DNA from: Mesostigma viride
Taxonomy: Eukaryota; Streptophyta; Mesostigmatophyceae; Mesostigmatales; Mesostigmataceae
Direction of reading: 5' to 3'
Assembly (NCBI GenBank): GCA_009746045.1
Contig: RPFO01000276.1
Location: 3,628,193-3,692,192, forward strand
DNA: 64,000 bases
The translations under genes and the position numbers were made by a program. The first letter of the stretch is position 1. Each line of letters begins with the position of its first letter. Below are positions 43,951-56,293 of the stretch, in pieces. The notes beneath the pieces are model-generated. The model searched no databases and was not told the origin of the DNA. It saw only the letters and a program-made list of their open reading frames with translations.

Positions 43951-45298
43951 GACTAGTCGCCATGCATCGCCTTGGGTCCATGTGCCTCGCCTTGTTTGTA
44001 TAGGGGTCTTGTGAGGCGACCTTTTTTTTTCCCTTGACGTCAGCAGCAGGCTATGGTTCTAGATAACGCTGTGCATATCTACTTATCTAGGGACATGATG
44101 GGGTTAGAGAAGGCTGTGATGTATCTATGGGCTGCTTAGTCTTCGAAGCATGGTGTGCTAAGTGTTCAATACCTGGTGTACCATATCATCGTGCTCAATT
44201 AGAGAGAGCTTAGATGGGGCGGAGGGGGTAGGGGGGGGGGGGGGGGGTAGGGCATGCTGCGACGATGGTCCAATTCTTCCATTGCCGTACAGTTGTTTCA
44301 CTCAATATAGGGACAGTGGTGGACAGAGCTGGAGTGCGAAGTGGCCGGCCTCCAGTAACTGTAACGCTTGTAGGTCCAAGGCTTGTAACTCTACTTGGCT
44401 TATTTATGAGGTGTACATGTTATCGTTCATCTCTAGTAAAGTCATTACCATTTTGAACATGGCGAACTGCATCCCAACATCAAGGAGACATGCAACCAGC
44501 GCAGGCCAGAAATCGGGAGAATCCAGATCATGGTAGCAACGCCTGCCGTTATCTTTTCCGTGTTTTCGAGTCGTTCAGGATGATGAATATGAATGGAGAT
44601 GGAAATGTGTAGCCTTGCATGTGCATTGAAATTATGGCTGGCTTATACATGTAGCTAGAGCGACTAGATGACCTAGATGGTGGGGCTGGAAACAGCGTGC
44701 TTGCTCAGGGGGCGCGTGTTTCCCATGTCAACGCATCCCAGTTGCCCAGCCGTGTCGGCCTAGCTGGTCGAAGCCTGGTTTTCCATTGCATGATTCTTCT
44801 ATCATACATGCACGACACCATTCATCTTACTAAGATAGCTAAAAGCACAAGTTGGGAGTCATGCGTAAAAGCACATCGTCAGGGAGTTCTTGACAAAGAG
44901 CTGATGCCAGCTTTAAAGCACTTGCACTTCACTGGAATACCAACGGACGTGCGTGCACGGTAACATGCAAAAGGTCTCCCATCCACTGTCTCAAGGCGCA
45001 CGGTTACAGCAAGCTTAACAACAAGCCAGCAACGCGGGGGCACGGTGGGGCAACACGCAAGCTGAGTTGGCCATGATTGCACTTGCCATGGCAAGATTTA
45101 CGTAGTCCCCTTCAGCATCTGAGGCGTGAGCGCCACACAAATCGCGCACCTGGTTTTTCTCCCGACCATAACTCCAGGCAGGCAAGAAACATATGATCCT
45201 AACGGATGTTGCCAAGATGCGTACATTACATAGCCGCGGCAAACCCAGGACGACCCAGATCGTTACCCGCCGGACCATTGATTTTCATAGTAACGTCT
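43951..45298. other. Intergenic, with a G19 run near 44230
   Basis: No gene recognised. A homopolymer of about 19 G lies at 44229-44247. Confidence 0.5.
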
Positions 45299-45303
45299 TA
45301 CTC

Positions 45304-45919
45304 AGTTGAATGAGAGTTTACCACCGAGGGAATCCATGGCTCTTGCAGGAAAGTTGCCTTTATTATAATGAGCAAACACAGACGTAAGTCACGTCAGGTC
45401 CGAGACTGCACGTAGCACAGACGACAGGGTCGTTATGCCAAGAGAGCGTGCACGCAAGAGCTAGCGTCCCGGTGCGACCAAGTCACACATATAGCTTGCT
45501 AGGGACGCGTCCAAGTATTCAGCTGCACTGTCACAGCTGAACTGTCAATCAATTGATTACACAGACTCTGGCACGCCTTTGGCGCGCAGATCTATCAATT
45601 GTCCATACGGCTAGTCCTGTGGACCTATCCGTACACTAGTCAGCATCAATTGTCTCATAGGTCCTGGCGCGCTACAGTGCGCCTACCTATCAATTGACCA
45701 TCAAGTCCTGTACAAGTCCTGTCAACGTCCTGCGGACTATCAAAGTGACACTTGTACATCCTGTGTCCGTACGCGCCCACAGTGGCGCGCCGGGTACTGT
45801 CGGCACAGCCTAGGAAACGTCATAACTTTTACGTTCCTTAACCAAATGAGGCGTTCAAGGTGCCGTTGGAAAGAGCGTAACAATCTCTATCCATCTAACG
45901 TAAATCCTTTACGTTAACT
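45304..45919 (-). repeat. 3' LTR of the copia-like element
   Basis: 616 bp, ends AGTT and AACT. On the minus strand AATAAA at 45358-45363, near the far end, could be the polyadenylation signal. I noticed one difference from the right LTR (CAGG versus CAAG near 45396). Confidence 0.9.
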
Positions 45920-46813
45920 CCAATCCCTTCTTTTCTTTAGGGATCACATCCCCTGCCAGGGACCCTTGAAGTAGCTTGAAATGTCCTTCACTCCAGCTTG
46001 AAGCTTGAACAGATGTCTTTAATGGCCAATGCCATTCCCCCAGCCCTTTCTTTTAAGGAACTGGAAAAGAAACAGATCTGCCACAGGGAAAACCATTTCA
46101 TGAGAAATGGATAAAAACCTATGGAAGTGGCATTACAGAGTACCACCAGATATTAGAAACACACAAAATTAAATACATACAGGTTAATTCTATGAGGTCT
46201 TCTCCAGGAATTAATCCCATCACCTCGGTAGAGCCTCCAGTACAATGACCTTCTGGCGGTGAGTTACATTAATCCCAGATACTAATCCCATAAAACCCAG
46301 TACATATCTAATATAAGCACAATAAATCCATGACAATTGAAATACCACTTGACAAAGTAAGACGTATTACAATAGTTTCCCCGTCATACTCTCAACAGGT
46401 TAGTATTGGCGCCCGTCTTATGGCGCCCGTCTACTTGTCAGATGATAAATTGCCACAGCAAACAAATGACAAAATGAAACACATAGGCAACAATTAAATC
46501 CTGCCCTGGGGAACTAGGGAAGTCTGAACAGGTAAAACACCTGAGCAGGCCAGCTTGTAGAAACATAATACCAGGGAATCGAACCCCGCCCTATAAACCC
46601 CAGAATAAAGGTTCCCAGACCATTGTGAGAGGTATGTACAAATATACATTTCTTTCTAAATAGAATACATGGTCTGTAATGGACCTGTCAACCTTGTGTA
46701 GTCAACAGCATTAACCCCAGCCAAAACCTGGCTGTATCCTGATTAAAATCAGAGTGAGTGTACCATGGTCCATGAGCCTTAGTACAGACTAAGATACAGG
46801 TATTATGCCAGTC
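45920..46813 (-). other. 3' noncoding part of the copia-like element
   Basis: No ORF. It begins with the polypurine tract beside the LTR and is CpG-poor, like the RT region, unlike the CpG-rich LTR next to it. Confidence 0.6.
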
Positions 46814-47516
46814 TGTAACGACTAAAAATGTTGTGTTTGCAACAGCCTCAGTATCAACATTAGCGTGAAAAGATCTTTATACCTGGGTTGGAGTCGCGAC
46901 AGATAACTTCACGTCCAGAGAAGCAATGAAGATGGATCTTCAACAGTTAAGGGAATGAGTCCCCACCCTTGTTAGACACAACAGACAAGTTATATCCAAG
47001 TCAACTATCTGTTGAAGTTATAGTTGACTTTTGGCAAGGGTTGTTTGATTGATGAAACAAGGAAACCCTTGAATTACACCATAGCTTTAGCTCTCACGTA
47101 CGCACACATGCACGGCCGCCCCAAACAGGATAAAAGTCATCGTGCACGCAGCATCCATCCAACCCTAACCCGGAAGGACCAATCAAAAGTGAGGATCACT
47201 CAAGATAAGATCTTAGCCTCCGAATCCTCCACACAACACAAAGCCAGCACATACGAAATCTCAAGGACCTGGAACCAAATCCACCAGGTACAACGGTACT
47301 GCAGAGAATCTTTGACTGACTAAACAACACCATGCAAAGTACCCTACGTGGATCAGGCCACGACCAATGAGGGTAGAACAATAGATTCGACAGATCTCAA
47401 CAGGCCCAATATCTATCAGACGTCGAAGCCTCCTAACTTCTCAAATAATTGTCCTAAAGAACTCATAATAAGATTCAACAGTAGGAAAACTTTGGATGTA
47501 ACATTTGGTTGTTACA
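46814..47516 (-). repeat. 3' LTR of the chromovirus
   Basis: 703 bp. The plus strand begins TGTAACGACT and ends GGTTGTTACA. Confidence 0.93.
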
Positions 47517-47531
47517 TATCTCCCCCTCAAG
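47517..47531 (-). other. Polypurine tract of the chromovirus
   Basis: On the minus strand, TTGAGGGGGAGATA directly precedes the 3' LTR, as expected for the plus-strand primer. Confidence 0.85.
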
Positions 47532-47919
47532 ACAGGAACTCCCAGTTCCTAGAAGCCAAGAAGAATAAAACGACAACCTCCACAAAACAACACAACATTA
47601 AACAGGAAGTCCACCACCTCTTGGGACAAGCAAGTGGGTTTTTACATCCCCAAAGGGCCTCCTATCTCAGTACCATCTGATCATGTCAACCCTGAATAAG
47701 ACAAATTCACCCACAGATGAAATGTCATCAAGTGACTAACACACAGGCAACCATGCCTGATAATACAACTGCAAAGCTACCATGAACTCAGAACTGTCGT
47801 TGCTGGAAATCTGGACTGGACATCAGAACTGGTCGCCTCCATTCTGGATCCCCACCTCACTCCACAGCCCATCTCCAACCATCCTGGAACCCTTCACAGA
47901 GTGAACCAATCCCCCTTCT

Positions 47920-48306
47920 TCATATCCTTCCCCTCGTTCCAAACACTGGGAAATGCTCCACCATGGACACCAGATCTGGCCAGTTCCTGCTGACCTGAAT
48001 ATCCAAGCAGGTCTCAGCAGCCTTGCCCAACTCAGCTGAAAACCTACTGCACTGGGCAGGGTAGGACAGAGTGACCACAGCCTGTCGGAGGGGATCGAAG
48101 ACCCAGCCACTGGCAGTCTTATGGCGACATAGCCAGCTGCTATAGGCCCACCACAGCTGTAGAAAGGCCTTGATAGGCCCCCACCTGGCGCCCAAGATGG
48201 GTACCAGCACCCTCAAAGGTGTGAGCCTGGCCCTCAGCTCGTTAGGGAACTTTGGTAACTGCAGCCCCACAAAGACTGTGCTGTCCTTGCGTGGAAAACA
48301 AGACAT
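47920..48306 (-). CDS. Chromovirus extra ORF 4 (unknown)
   Basis: 128 codons with ATG at 48306, overlapping the stop of the preceding ORF by one base (TGATG). That layout suits termination-reinitiation. It is followed by about 400 bases without a recognised ORF before the LTR. No domain recognised. Confidence 0.5.
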   Translation of the reverse strand: MSCFPRKDSTVFVGLQLPKFPNELRARLTPLRVLVPILGARWGPIKAFLQLWWAYSSWLCRHKTASGWVFDPLRQAVVTLSYPAQCSRFSAELGKAAETCLDIQVSRNWPDLVSMVEHFPVFGTRGRI

Positions 48307-49154
48307 CACAGAGCAGTTGGACGACGGGTAAGGTCAAACTCTCCCTGCTTGACAGCCTGCTCAAGTAGCTCAGTGTAGGTCTGGGAATATCCAACTGGCT
48401 TGAGCCCTGCAAAGGCGAGTCTCAGGTCACTGGGCAGAGCCTCCATCAAGTCCTGGCCCTCCACCGGCCTCATGTCAAACGAAGGCCACGGGTACACTGC
48501 AAAGACGGTGTGCATAATGTAAGCCACCATAGGTGACCCAATCTCACAGAGACTGGGGGGCAGACAGTCAAGGGCCAACTCTACCATACCCTCAGGTACT
48601 AGTTCACCCTCCTCCACCACTGTCTGATCCAATGCCTGCATGGCTGTGTACAAGGATTTACACCACTCGCACTGTCCAGGAGCACAATTACGGTGGTCCA
48701 AGAACTGCTCCACCTGTTTTGTTGGAACAGCTGACCTGGGCAAGTGTACCACCACCTTAGGGGGTGGAGGAGCCTCCGTAGGAGAGGGGACTGAGACCAC
48801 CGGGGTGGGGATAGCCTCCTGAGCTACTGGAGCCTCAGAAACTGCAGGCACAGCAGAACCCACAGTTGGAATGTGCCCAGCCCTCAAGTGTTCTGCCATC
48901 TGAGTAACCAGACCCTCCACATTAATCAACCTGGTTATCAAGGCCCCGTGACGCTGCTCGTGCCGTTGCTGATCATGTACCATACGCTGGAACAGATTGA
49001 GAAAATGGGCTTCCACAAACCCAGCGTCTTCCTGGATCGAAGGGCCCGGGGCTCTGGGGCCAGCGTAGTCGTGCTGAAAGACATACGTAGCCCTCACGTC
49101 CTCTTGGGTTCGTGCAGGTGGCCTGGGTGTCCCCTCCGGATGGGAGTCGGCCAT
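48306..49154 (-). CDS. Chromovirus extra ORF 3, post-pol (unknown)
   Basis: 282 codons, ATG at 49154, located after pol where some elements carry env-like genes. It has no signal peptide or membrane segment. There is a likely helical stretch (FLNLFQRMVHDQQRHEQRHG), a Pro-rich middle and a CAPGQCEWC motif. It looks gag-like or accessory rather than env-like. Function unknown. Confidence 0.55.
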   Translation of the reverse strand: MADSHPEGTPRPPARTQEDVRATYVFQHDYAGPRAPGPSIQEDAGFVEAHFLNLFQRMVHDQQRHEQRHGALITRLINVEGLVTQMAEHLRAGHIPTVGSAVPAVSEAPVAQEAIPTPVVSVPSPTEAPPPPKVVVHLPRSAVPTKQVEQFLDHRNCAPGQCEWCKSLYTAMQALDQTVVEEGELVPEGMVELALDCLPPSLCEIGSPMVAYIMHTVFAVYPWPSFDMRPVEGQDLMEALPSDLRLAFAGLKPVGYSQTYTELLEQAVKQGEFDLTRRPTAL

Positions 49155-49204
49155 GGCTGGCAACCACAGACACAAAACACCAAAAAGAGGTGTTAGCAGT
49201 GCTC

Positions 49205-50620
49205 ACTGGGAGCTATGAAGGGGAGCACACCGCTCAGAGCCCATGACATACCACTCAGGCAAGGTGATACCATGACGCTGACAATACTCTAGTACAGCAG
49301 AGTGACTGTTGGTGAGATCAGACAACCACAGCCACGTAGCGTCACCTCTAGCTCTCCCTTCCAGTGTACCTTAAACTGCAACTGTTTGGTACGACCTTTC
49401 CCCTTCACCCTGTGAGCCAACAACCGCTCCACTTCATAGATCTTCTCCCCCTCAGAATCCAATTCATAAGGCAAAGGGGCAGACAATCTGCCTGGTAAGG
49501 TGTTGCGCCTGTACAGCTTCAGCTGGGCTAGGTGAAAAATATTATTCCTGAGCTTCCAGTGAGAAGGCACTTGGACCTGGACCACTGTACCATAGTGGAA
49601 GGTTGCCAACACTGGGTAAGGACCCAACCAGAGTGGTTGCAGTTTCCTGCATTGCTCCTTCTCAGGCAGCACTCTGTTGGCTTCCAGCAACACCAAGTCC
49701 CCAGGAGCTACAAAGGAATGACTGGCCACCGTTTGCTGCCAGGCGTAGTCAGGTATTTGTCCTGTGTCCTCAACAGCTGGGTAGCCACAATGCTGTGAGC
49801 CTCCTGGAAGGAAGCCAACAACTGCTGGACTGAACCAAGACGTCGCTGGAAAGGGCCTTCAGCGTCTCTGTCAGGCAGTTCCAAGTCGAATGGTGTCAAG
49901 GGACACTGGCCATTGCAGATCACGAAGGGGGACATCTGGTGAGGAGCCAGAGGAGAGTTGTTGATTGCGAACTCTATGAAAGGTATCTTCTTGTCCCAGT
50001 CCTTGTTGTCGTGTGTACAATAGTGCTTTTGACACTCCCTGACAATTCTGTTCATCCTCTCCACCGCCCCAGTACTGGCACACCTGTATGCCACACCGAA
50101 TGCCAGCTTAGTGTCTAGGATGTCAAAGAATGACTTCCAAAACCCTGACAGCCAAAGGGGGTCCTGATCAGTGATGATCACTCTAGGCATGCCGTGCAGA
50201 CGGTAGATCTCCTTCATAAACAAATCTACACACTGTACAGCGTGAGATGAGTATTGCAAGGAATCAGATGGCACATCCTGGACAGCCTGTCCATGACCAC
50301 AAGGATCCTGTCATTGCCACCATCTGACATGGGAAGACCACAGATAAAATCCATAGTCACACTGATCCAAGGGCGCAGGGGAATGGGCATAGCCATGGGA
50401 AAATGGGCGTGGCTTGGTTCCTGACCTTATTTCTCTGGCAGGAGTCACAGGAGTCCACATAGGCCTTAACATCCTGATAAAGGCCAGGCCACCAAAACCT
50501 CTGCTGCACCTCATGCAGTAGCTTAGCATAACCAGGATGACACGCAGTCACATCGTCATGGAAACAATGTAACACTGTGGGAATGGCCATCTCAGGCACA
50601 TACACTTTTCTAGTCACCGT
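49205..50620 (-). pseudogene. Chromovirus integrase with C-terminal chromodomain
   Basis: Zinc-binding HHCC around 50430-50570 (ACHPGYAKLLHEVQQRFWWP.., DSCDSCQRNK). Catalytic core with MDFICGLP (first Asp), ITDQDPLW (second Asp) and STGAVERMNR (Glu). Then an SH3-like part (APGDLVLLEANRVL) and a chromodomain (YEVERLLAHRVKGKGRTKQ.., FKVHWKG). One-base frame changes near 50360, 50275, 49745 and 49355 split the ORF. The chromodomain likely steers insertion to marked chromatin. Confidence 0.85.
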
Positions 50621-52642
50621 GTGCTCTGCATCATGAGTGTGAACATACAGAACGCCCTCCCAGTATTCTACAGGTCTATTGCCAAAGTTGCCCCTCTGGA
50701 TAGCTGCAGTAGCCATGTCCTCCGTCTTGGTGAAGGCCTTGATGACGTCCAGCAGGGAAATATTTAAAGGGTTAGGCAACACCAGGTCCTTGTCAGGTCC
50801 CAGGGGCTGCATCTGCATCTCCTCTTCCTGCCCAGGGCTAGCCACCAACTGCTTGGATGAGACAGTAGTAGCTATAGGCCCTTTTGACCTTGCCATCACC
50901 TGAGAGGCCAACACCTTGGACCGGCCTACCAACACAGGGTCCATGACCCACTTCCTGGGCCTACCTCTGCTGCGCCTAGCAGGGCCTCCCTCACCTGGCT
51001 GCTCTGTGGGAGTGGGCACCACACCTTCAGGACTTCTCCTAAGACTGTCAGACAGTGACTGGACACCCTCCTGGACGCCTGTCAACTCTGGGACAGAGCC
51101 CTGGTCGATGAGCATCACGGGACCACCGTTATTCCCTACAGGTGGTGTCAACAGTTGAGAAACCTTCTGGTTGTTGGCCTGAGCTCTAGTCAAGGCTCCA
51201 CACTCTACCACAGAAATCAGGGCAGCACAGATGTCCAAGTCCTCATGAAAACTTCCCATCAAATCCCTCCTCCTGGACAGGGCGTCAGGCACCACATTCT
51301 GCGTACCAGGAATGTACCTCACAGAGAAAGGTCCAAACCCCCCCAGGAACTCCATCCATCCAGCCATCCTCTTACTCATCCGGGTCTGTTCCAACACATG
51401 TACCAAGGGCCTGTGGTCAGTCATCAGGGTAATAGACTCGTTGCCCTGCCCATCTCTGGCGCTGCTGGCCACAGAAAACTGGGCCCCCTTCAGTAGGTGT
51501 TCCCACTTGTGACAGGCCACCACCAATCCCAACAGCTCTTGCTCATGAACAGGGTAGTTACGTTCTGCAGACGTCATACTCCTGGACATGTATTCCACTG
51601 GTTGAGGGCCCTTACCATGATCTTGCATTAGTACTGCACCAATAGCACCCTGTGAGGCGTCAGACCTAACCTGGTATGGCAAGTCTGGGTTGGGGCCCAC
51701 CAACAAGGGAGCAGTGGTAAGCTTCTGCTTCAACACATCAAAAGCTTGCTGGCATGCTGCAGTCCATTCAAAGGGACATCCTTCTTGAGCAGGGCTAACA
51801 GGGGACCAGAGATGGCCGCCATGTCAGGGAATGAACCGTCGGTACCAGCCCACCAGGCCCAGAAAGGATCTGACATCCTGAGCTGACTTCAACACAGGCC
51901 ACTCCAAAACAGCAGAGACCTTGCTGGCCTCAGGAGTCATACCTGCAGCGCTCAGCTGGTAGCCCAGAAACTTCACCTCTTGGCCCCACTCCACCTTGGA
52001 CCTCTTCACCGACAGATGATACTGATGGATCACCTTAAGGACCTCCTCCACGTTCTCCAGGTGCTCCCTGAAGGTACGAGAGTGTACCAGAATGTCGTCC
52101 AGGTAGACGACCACACAAGTCCTGAAGACCACCCTGGTAGTGTCACACAAGTGGGCAATGTCCTTGAACCTGGGGTTGCGAAGGTCAGGTGAGATCTGGG
52201 GCAGGGCATTTCCAGTCAGGTGGCCAAAGATGGCATTGACAAACATCTGCATAGTGGCAGGACTGTTAGAGGCACCCATGGGCATTACTGTCCACTGGAA
52301 CTGTCCCCATGGGGTAGAAAAGGCCGTCTTGGGGATGTCCTCAGTAGCCACCCTGATCTGCCAGAAAGCATGCCTGAGGTCAAACTTGGTAAAGAAGGCA
52401 GCTCCTGCAGTCCTCTCCAGCAACTCATCAATTCTGGGCAGAGGGTACCTGGACTTGACAGTCACCTTGTTCAGTCCCCTCAGGTCAATGCACAACCTCC
52501 ACCCCCCATCATGCTTGGGTACAAGCAAACACCCAGAACTGAAAGGACTGTTAGCTGGGAGGATCAGACCAGCCTCCAACAGGCCAATAAGTATGGTCTT
52601 CAGCTCTGCCATCTCTGCAGGGCCCATCCTGTACATAGGCAC
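50621..52642 (-). pseudogene. Chromovirus reverse transcriptase and RNase H
   Basis: RT: DLRGLNKVTVKSRYPLPRID, FDLRHAFWQIRV, and the catalytic VVYLDDILVHS. RNase H begins VRSDASQGAIGAVL and continues to MTDHRPLVHVLEQ and PDALSRR. A spare C near 51824 and a missing T near 51775 shift the frame out and back. The connector between RNase H and INT is Pro/Ser-rich. Confidence 0.88.
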
Positions 52643-52661
52643 AAAGGAGGACGAGCACCCT

Positions 52662-53534
52662 CTACCAACTTGATGACATGTGTGATGGGTCCCTCAGGAG
52701 GATACTGGGGCATCTTGTCCTCAAAGATGGCTCCATACCTGTCCAACAAGGCATCATGCTGCTGTTGTTGCTCAGTGGTGACAGTAGAACTGACAGCATT
52801 GACAGAATGACACTAGCAGACTCAGGTTCATTAGGCACCAAATGCAGGAAAAAGATGTGTTCCACTGGATAGGTGGCCAAATAAGACAGAGTATGCTTGG
52901 CAGACCACACATGCTTCAGTAGGGCAGCCCGTTTCTCCTCCAAAGTCGGCTCTTGATCCACCCCTTTCGCACCTGCTTCCCCTCCCTTGCCATCATTGAC
53001 AGCTGTCTGTGTGGAACAGCACTCAGTGGCTGTTCTTCTCCCCCCTGGCAACACACAGGTAGCATCCCACACTGTCCCATCCTTGAACTGGACCACCCTG
53101 TCAGGCCAAGAAATAGCAGGATTGGTGTCAGACAACCATGGGATCCCCAAAATCACATCCGCTGCCGTGAGGGGAATGACATCTGCTGTCACTTCCAAAG
53201 TCTGGGATGAACAAACTTGGAAGATGAGCTGCACATAGCCAGGTGAGCAGCTTCTCCTGCCATCAGAATACTGCACCATGACAGGTGTGGGGTGGGCCAA
53301 CACAGGCAACTTCAGCTCCTGCACCAAGGATGCAGCAATATAATTACTGCCAGCACCAGAATCAATCATAAACAAGCAAGCTGGCTGAGCCAAGGGGACT
53401 GGCACGTTGAGGAGCCTAGCCTGAAACTTGAGTAAGTGACCTGGTACAGGAGGACCCACAGGGACAGCAGGGTCAGAAGCACCCACAGTGTTCACTGGCC
53501 TAACGTCAACAGCAGGCAGGTCAGACCTGGCCAT
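52662..53534 (-). pseudogene. Chromovirus protease region
   Basis: Retropepsin-like: CLFMIDSGAGSNYIAASLV (catalytic DSG) and VILGIPWL. It overlaps the end of gag in another frame, as in elements that use frameshifting. A missing T near 52650 breaks the join to RT. Confidence 0.85.
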
Positions 53535-55306
53535 GACAGAAGGATGACCTGGGGACCCAACTAGTTTTTTGACTCAGGTGGGTCTGGGGATGCTCCACTG
53601 CCCGATGGTGGAAGCTGCTCAGGTGGTGCTGGAGGCTCATCCTCGTCCCCCCATCCTCCTCATCTGCCAGCAGCTGCATGAGAGCGTTCACCATCCTACG
53701 CTTATCCTGTCTGCTGAAGGGCCTAGCGCGGGACTGGAACCTCCCAGAGGGCTGGAAGTTGGGCTGGAACCCTGGCTGTATCCGGTGATCGCCAGCAGGA
53801 ACGCCAGGAGGAAGGTTGGGTGGCCTGGGAGATGGCAGGGCGCCAAAAGGTCCTCTCGTGGCAGGGGGAAACTGGTCCCGTCTAGGGCAGTCCCGTGCAA
53901 AGTGACCTGGCTGGTTGCAGATAAAACAGTTACCCTGGGTGGGATCCAATGCATTGAGTTCCCCCAGGAGGTCATCCAGCTGGTTCAGGGACTTCTTGAT
54001 GGGTGGCACTGGCGTGGCCACAGGTTCCCACTTGACAGAAAAAGCAGGCACACGACAAAGGGTAAGCACATAAGACAACACCTTGTCCCATTGCCAATCC
54101 ACGTAGTCGAACTGGGAGAAGTGCTTGTCCACATCCAGTCGCACGTGTGGAGCCATGCCATGCAGTAGTCTGTGAAGTGCCTCTGCGTCAGAGCATTGAG
54201 GAATCTTGGCTCTAAGGTTGGTGAATTGCTCCACGAACTGTGGCAGCGTCAAACCAGCCTGCGTACAGTTAGCCAGTGCGTCCCGATCCATGCGAAGCTG
54301 ATCCTGGGGTAACAGAAACCGGCGAAAGCCCAATAGGAGAGAGGGGAGGTCGGTACACGCACGTCCAGCCACAGAACGCAAAAACTCATCAAAACGGTCG
54401 CTGGCACTGTCGCTCATCCGCTGCCTAACCATTCTCTTCTGGATGTCCATCGTGAGACGTTCCTCTGCCTTGGGCCCATAGTTGGCGAAGTGGATAGCGA
54501 AGACATCCTGAAACTTGGTGGAGAAATGGTCGAAGCTGCGATGGGTAAGGTTGGTCAGCGATAGCTTGTCTACCGACTCCACCTTAGGAAAAGGAACAGT
54601 ACGAGGATACAAAGACGTGAGCTCCATCACTGGGGCGTGTGGTGCATTCTGATTCTCCGACAATGTCGCAGCCACCGAGAGCCGTGGAGGCTCATGCCCC
54701 TGTGCATCTGTCCCTTCATCAACAAAAGGAGCGTCAACCGCATATACCCTCGTATACCCAGTGTTGGAGACGGTTGATCCACGAAAACAGACTCTCCATC
54801 GCCCGCCTGCCCTTGCGACTCAAGTTGCTGCACACGCGCAATAGTCCTACCCACACTCTTCTCCAGCGCTTCCGCCACACTTCTAGCTCTCGCAGCTTCC
54901 TCACGTTCATGTTGTAATCGAATTTTCTCCGCTGTCAGCTCGTCAGCCGCTAGCCGAGTGCCGTCTCGCCCCGGCACCGTGTTGTAGCCAAAACGAATAG
55001 CCGAACCGTATTCGGGTGCTGGCGAACGCGTGTCCCCACGTTGGAGAACCGTGGTACACCTCTACCAATGCCACGCAGGGAGGGCTCGCCTGGTTGCACA
55101 CCGAGGGGCAAGATGGAGAACTTTGGGCCGACCGACAGCGAATATCTGCGGGAAGCAGACATTAAGGTGGTATCTCCAAATAGTTGACGTCTGGGAGTAG
55201 ATGATGAAACCCTTTCATCACCGGTCGTCCGTTGAGCTGCTAAAGATGTGGTTGCATCTTCAACTCTCTTACTTGATAACGGTGGTTGTGTCTCCGGGTT
55301 ACTCAT
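53521..55306 (-). pseudogene. Chromovirus gag
   Basis: It starts at ATG 55306 (MSNPETQPPL) and continues through a helical stretch (AADELTAEKIRLQHEREEAA), the capsid-like region and a CCHC zinc knuckle (CFICNQPGHFARDC), then a Pro/Arg tail. Two frame changes, near 54980 and 54760, join three open frames. Whether these are real or sequencing errors is unclear. Confidence 0.8.
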
Positions 55307-55515
55307 CACTCCATGGGTCGCGCATGCCGGACTGGGGAACGTTAGAGACTTATGGGCTCAAGGCAGTTCTCAGAGCAAGACTGTCACATAAGGATGAGTC
55401 ACACTCTTAAGAACTGTCCGAATACACAGCATAACGTACCCTCTCTGGGTCTGGCAAGAATTCCATTGTTAATCGTGAACTAATACTGTCAAGACAACCA
55501 ACACCTAGGTAGAAA

Positions 55516-55528
55516 CCTCCGATACCAA
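55516..55528 (-). other. Primer binding site of the chromovirus
   Basis: Just inside the 5' LTR the minus strand reads TGGTATCGGAGG. It matches 10 of 12 bases of the common initiator-tRNA-Met site TGGTATCAGAGC. Confidence 0.8.
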
Positions 55529-56231
55529 TGTAACGACTAAAAATGTTGTGTTTGCAACAGCCTCAGTATCAACATTAGCGTGAAAAGATCTTTATACCTG
55601 GGTTGGAGTCGCGACAGATAACTTCACGTCCAGAGAAGCAATGAAGATGGATCTTCAACAGTTAAGGGAATGAGTCCCCACCCTTGTTAGACACAACAGA
55701 CAAGTTATATCCAAGTCGACTATCTGTTGAAGTTATAGTTGACTTTTGGCAAGGGTTGTTTGATTGATGAAACAAGGAAACCCTTGAATTACACCATAGC
55801 TTTAGCTCTCACGTACGCACACATGCACGGCCGCCCCAAACAGGATAAAAGTCATCGTGCACGCAGCATCCATCCAACCCTAACCCGGAAGGACCAATCA
55901 AAAGTGAGGATCACTCAAGATAAGATCTTAGCCTCCGAATCCTCCACACAACACAAAGCCAGCACATACGAAATCTCAAGGACCTGGAACCAAATCCACC
56001 AGGTACAACGGTACTGCAGAGAATCTTTGACTGACTAAACAACACCATGCAAAGTACCCTACGTGGATCAGGCCACGACCAATGAGGGTAGAACAATAGA
56101 TTCGACAGATCTCAACAGGCCCAATATCTATCAGACGTCGAAGCCTCCTAACTTCTCAAATAATTGTCCTAAAGAACTCATAATAAGATTCAACAGTAGG
56201 AAAACTTTGGATGTAACATTTGGTTGTTACA
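55529..56231 (-). repeat. 5' LTR of the chromovirus
   Basis: 703 bp, near-identical to 46814-47516. Confidence 0.93.
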
Positions 56232-56293
56232 CAGTCACAATGCTGACACTACCACACAATCTGCTCTCCAATGCCCTATAACCAGGCACCAGC

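Larger units (their letters stand above)
46814..56231 (-). mobile_element. Ty3/gypsy chromovirus nested in the copia-like element
   Basis: 9418 bp with 703-bp LTRs (46814-47516 and 55529-56231), TG...CA ends, and a perfect target duplication CAGTC (46809-46813 and 56232-56236). Order on the minus strand: gag, PR, RT, RNase H, INT, chromodomain, then two extra ORFs. PBS at 55516-55528 and PPT at 47517-47531. The LTRs differ at about one base (CAAC versus CGAC), so the insertion is young. Confidence 0.93.

Noticed and set aside
47024-47323. 99-codon ORF in both chromovirus LTRs
   Set aside because: It is antisense to the element, starts without ATG, and is identical only because the LTRs are duplicates.
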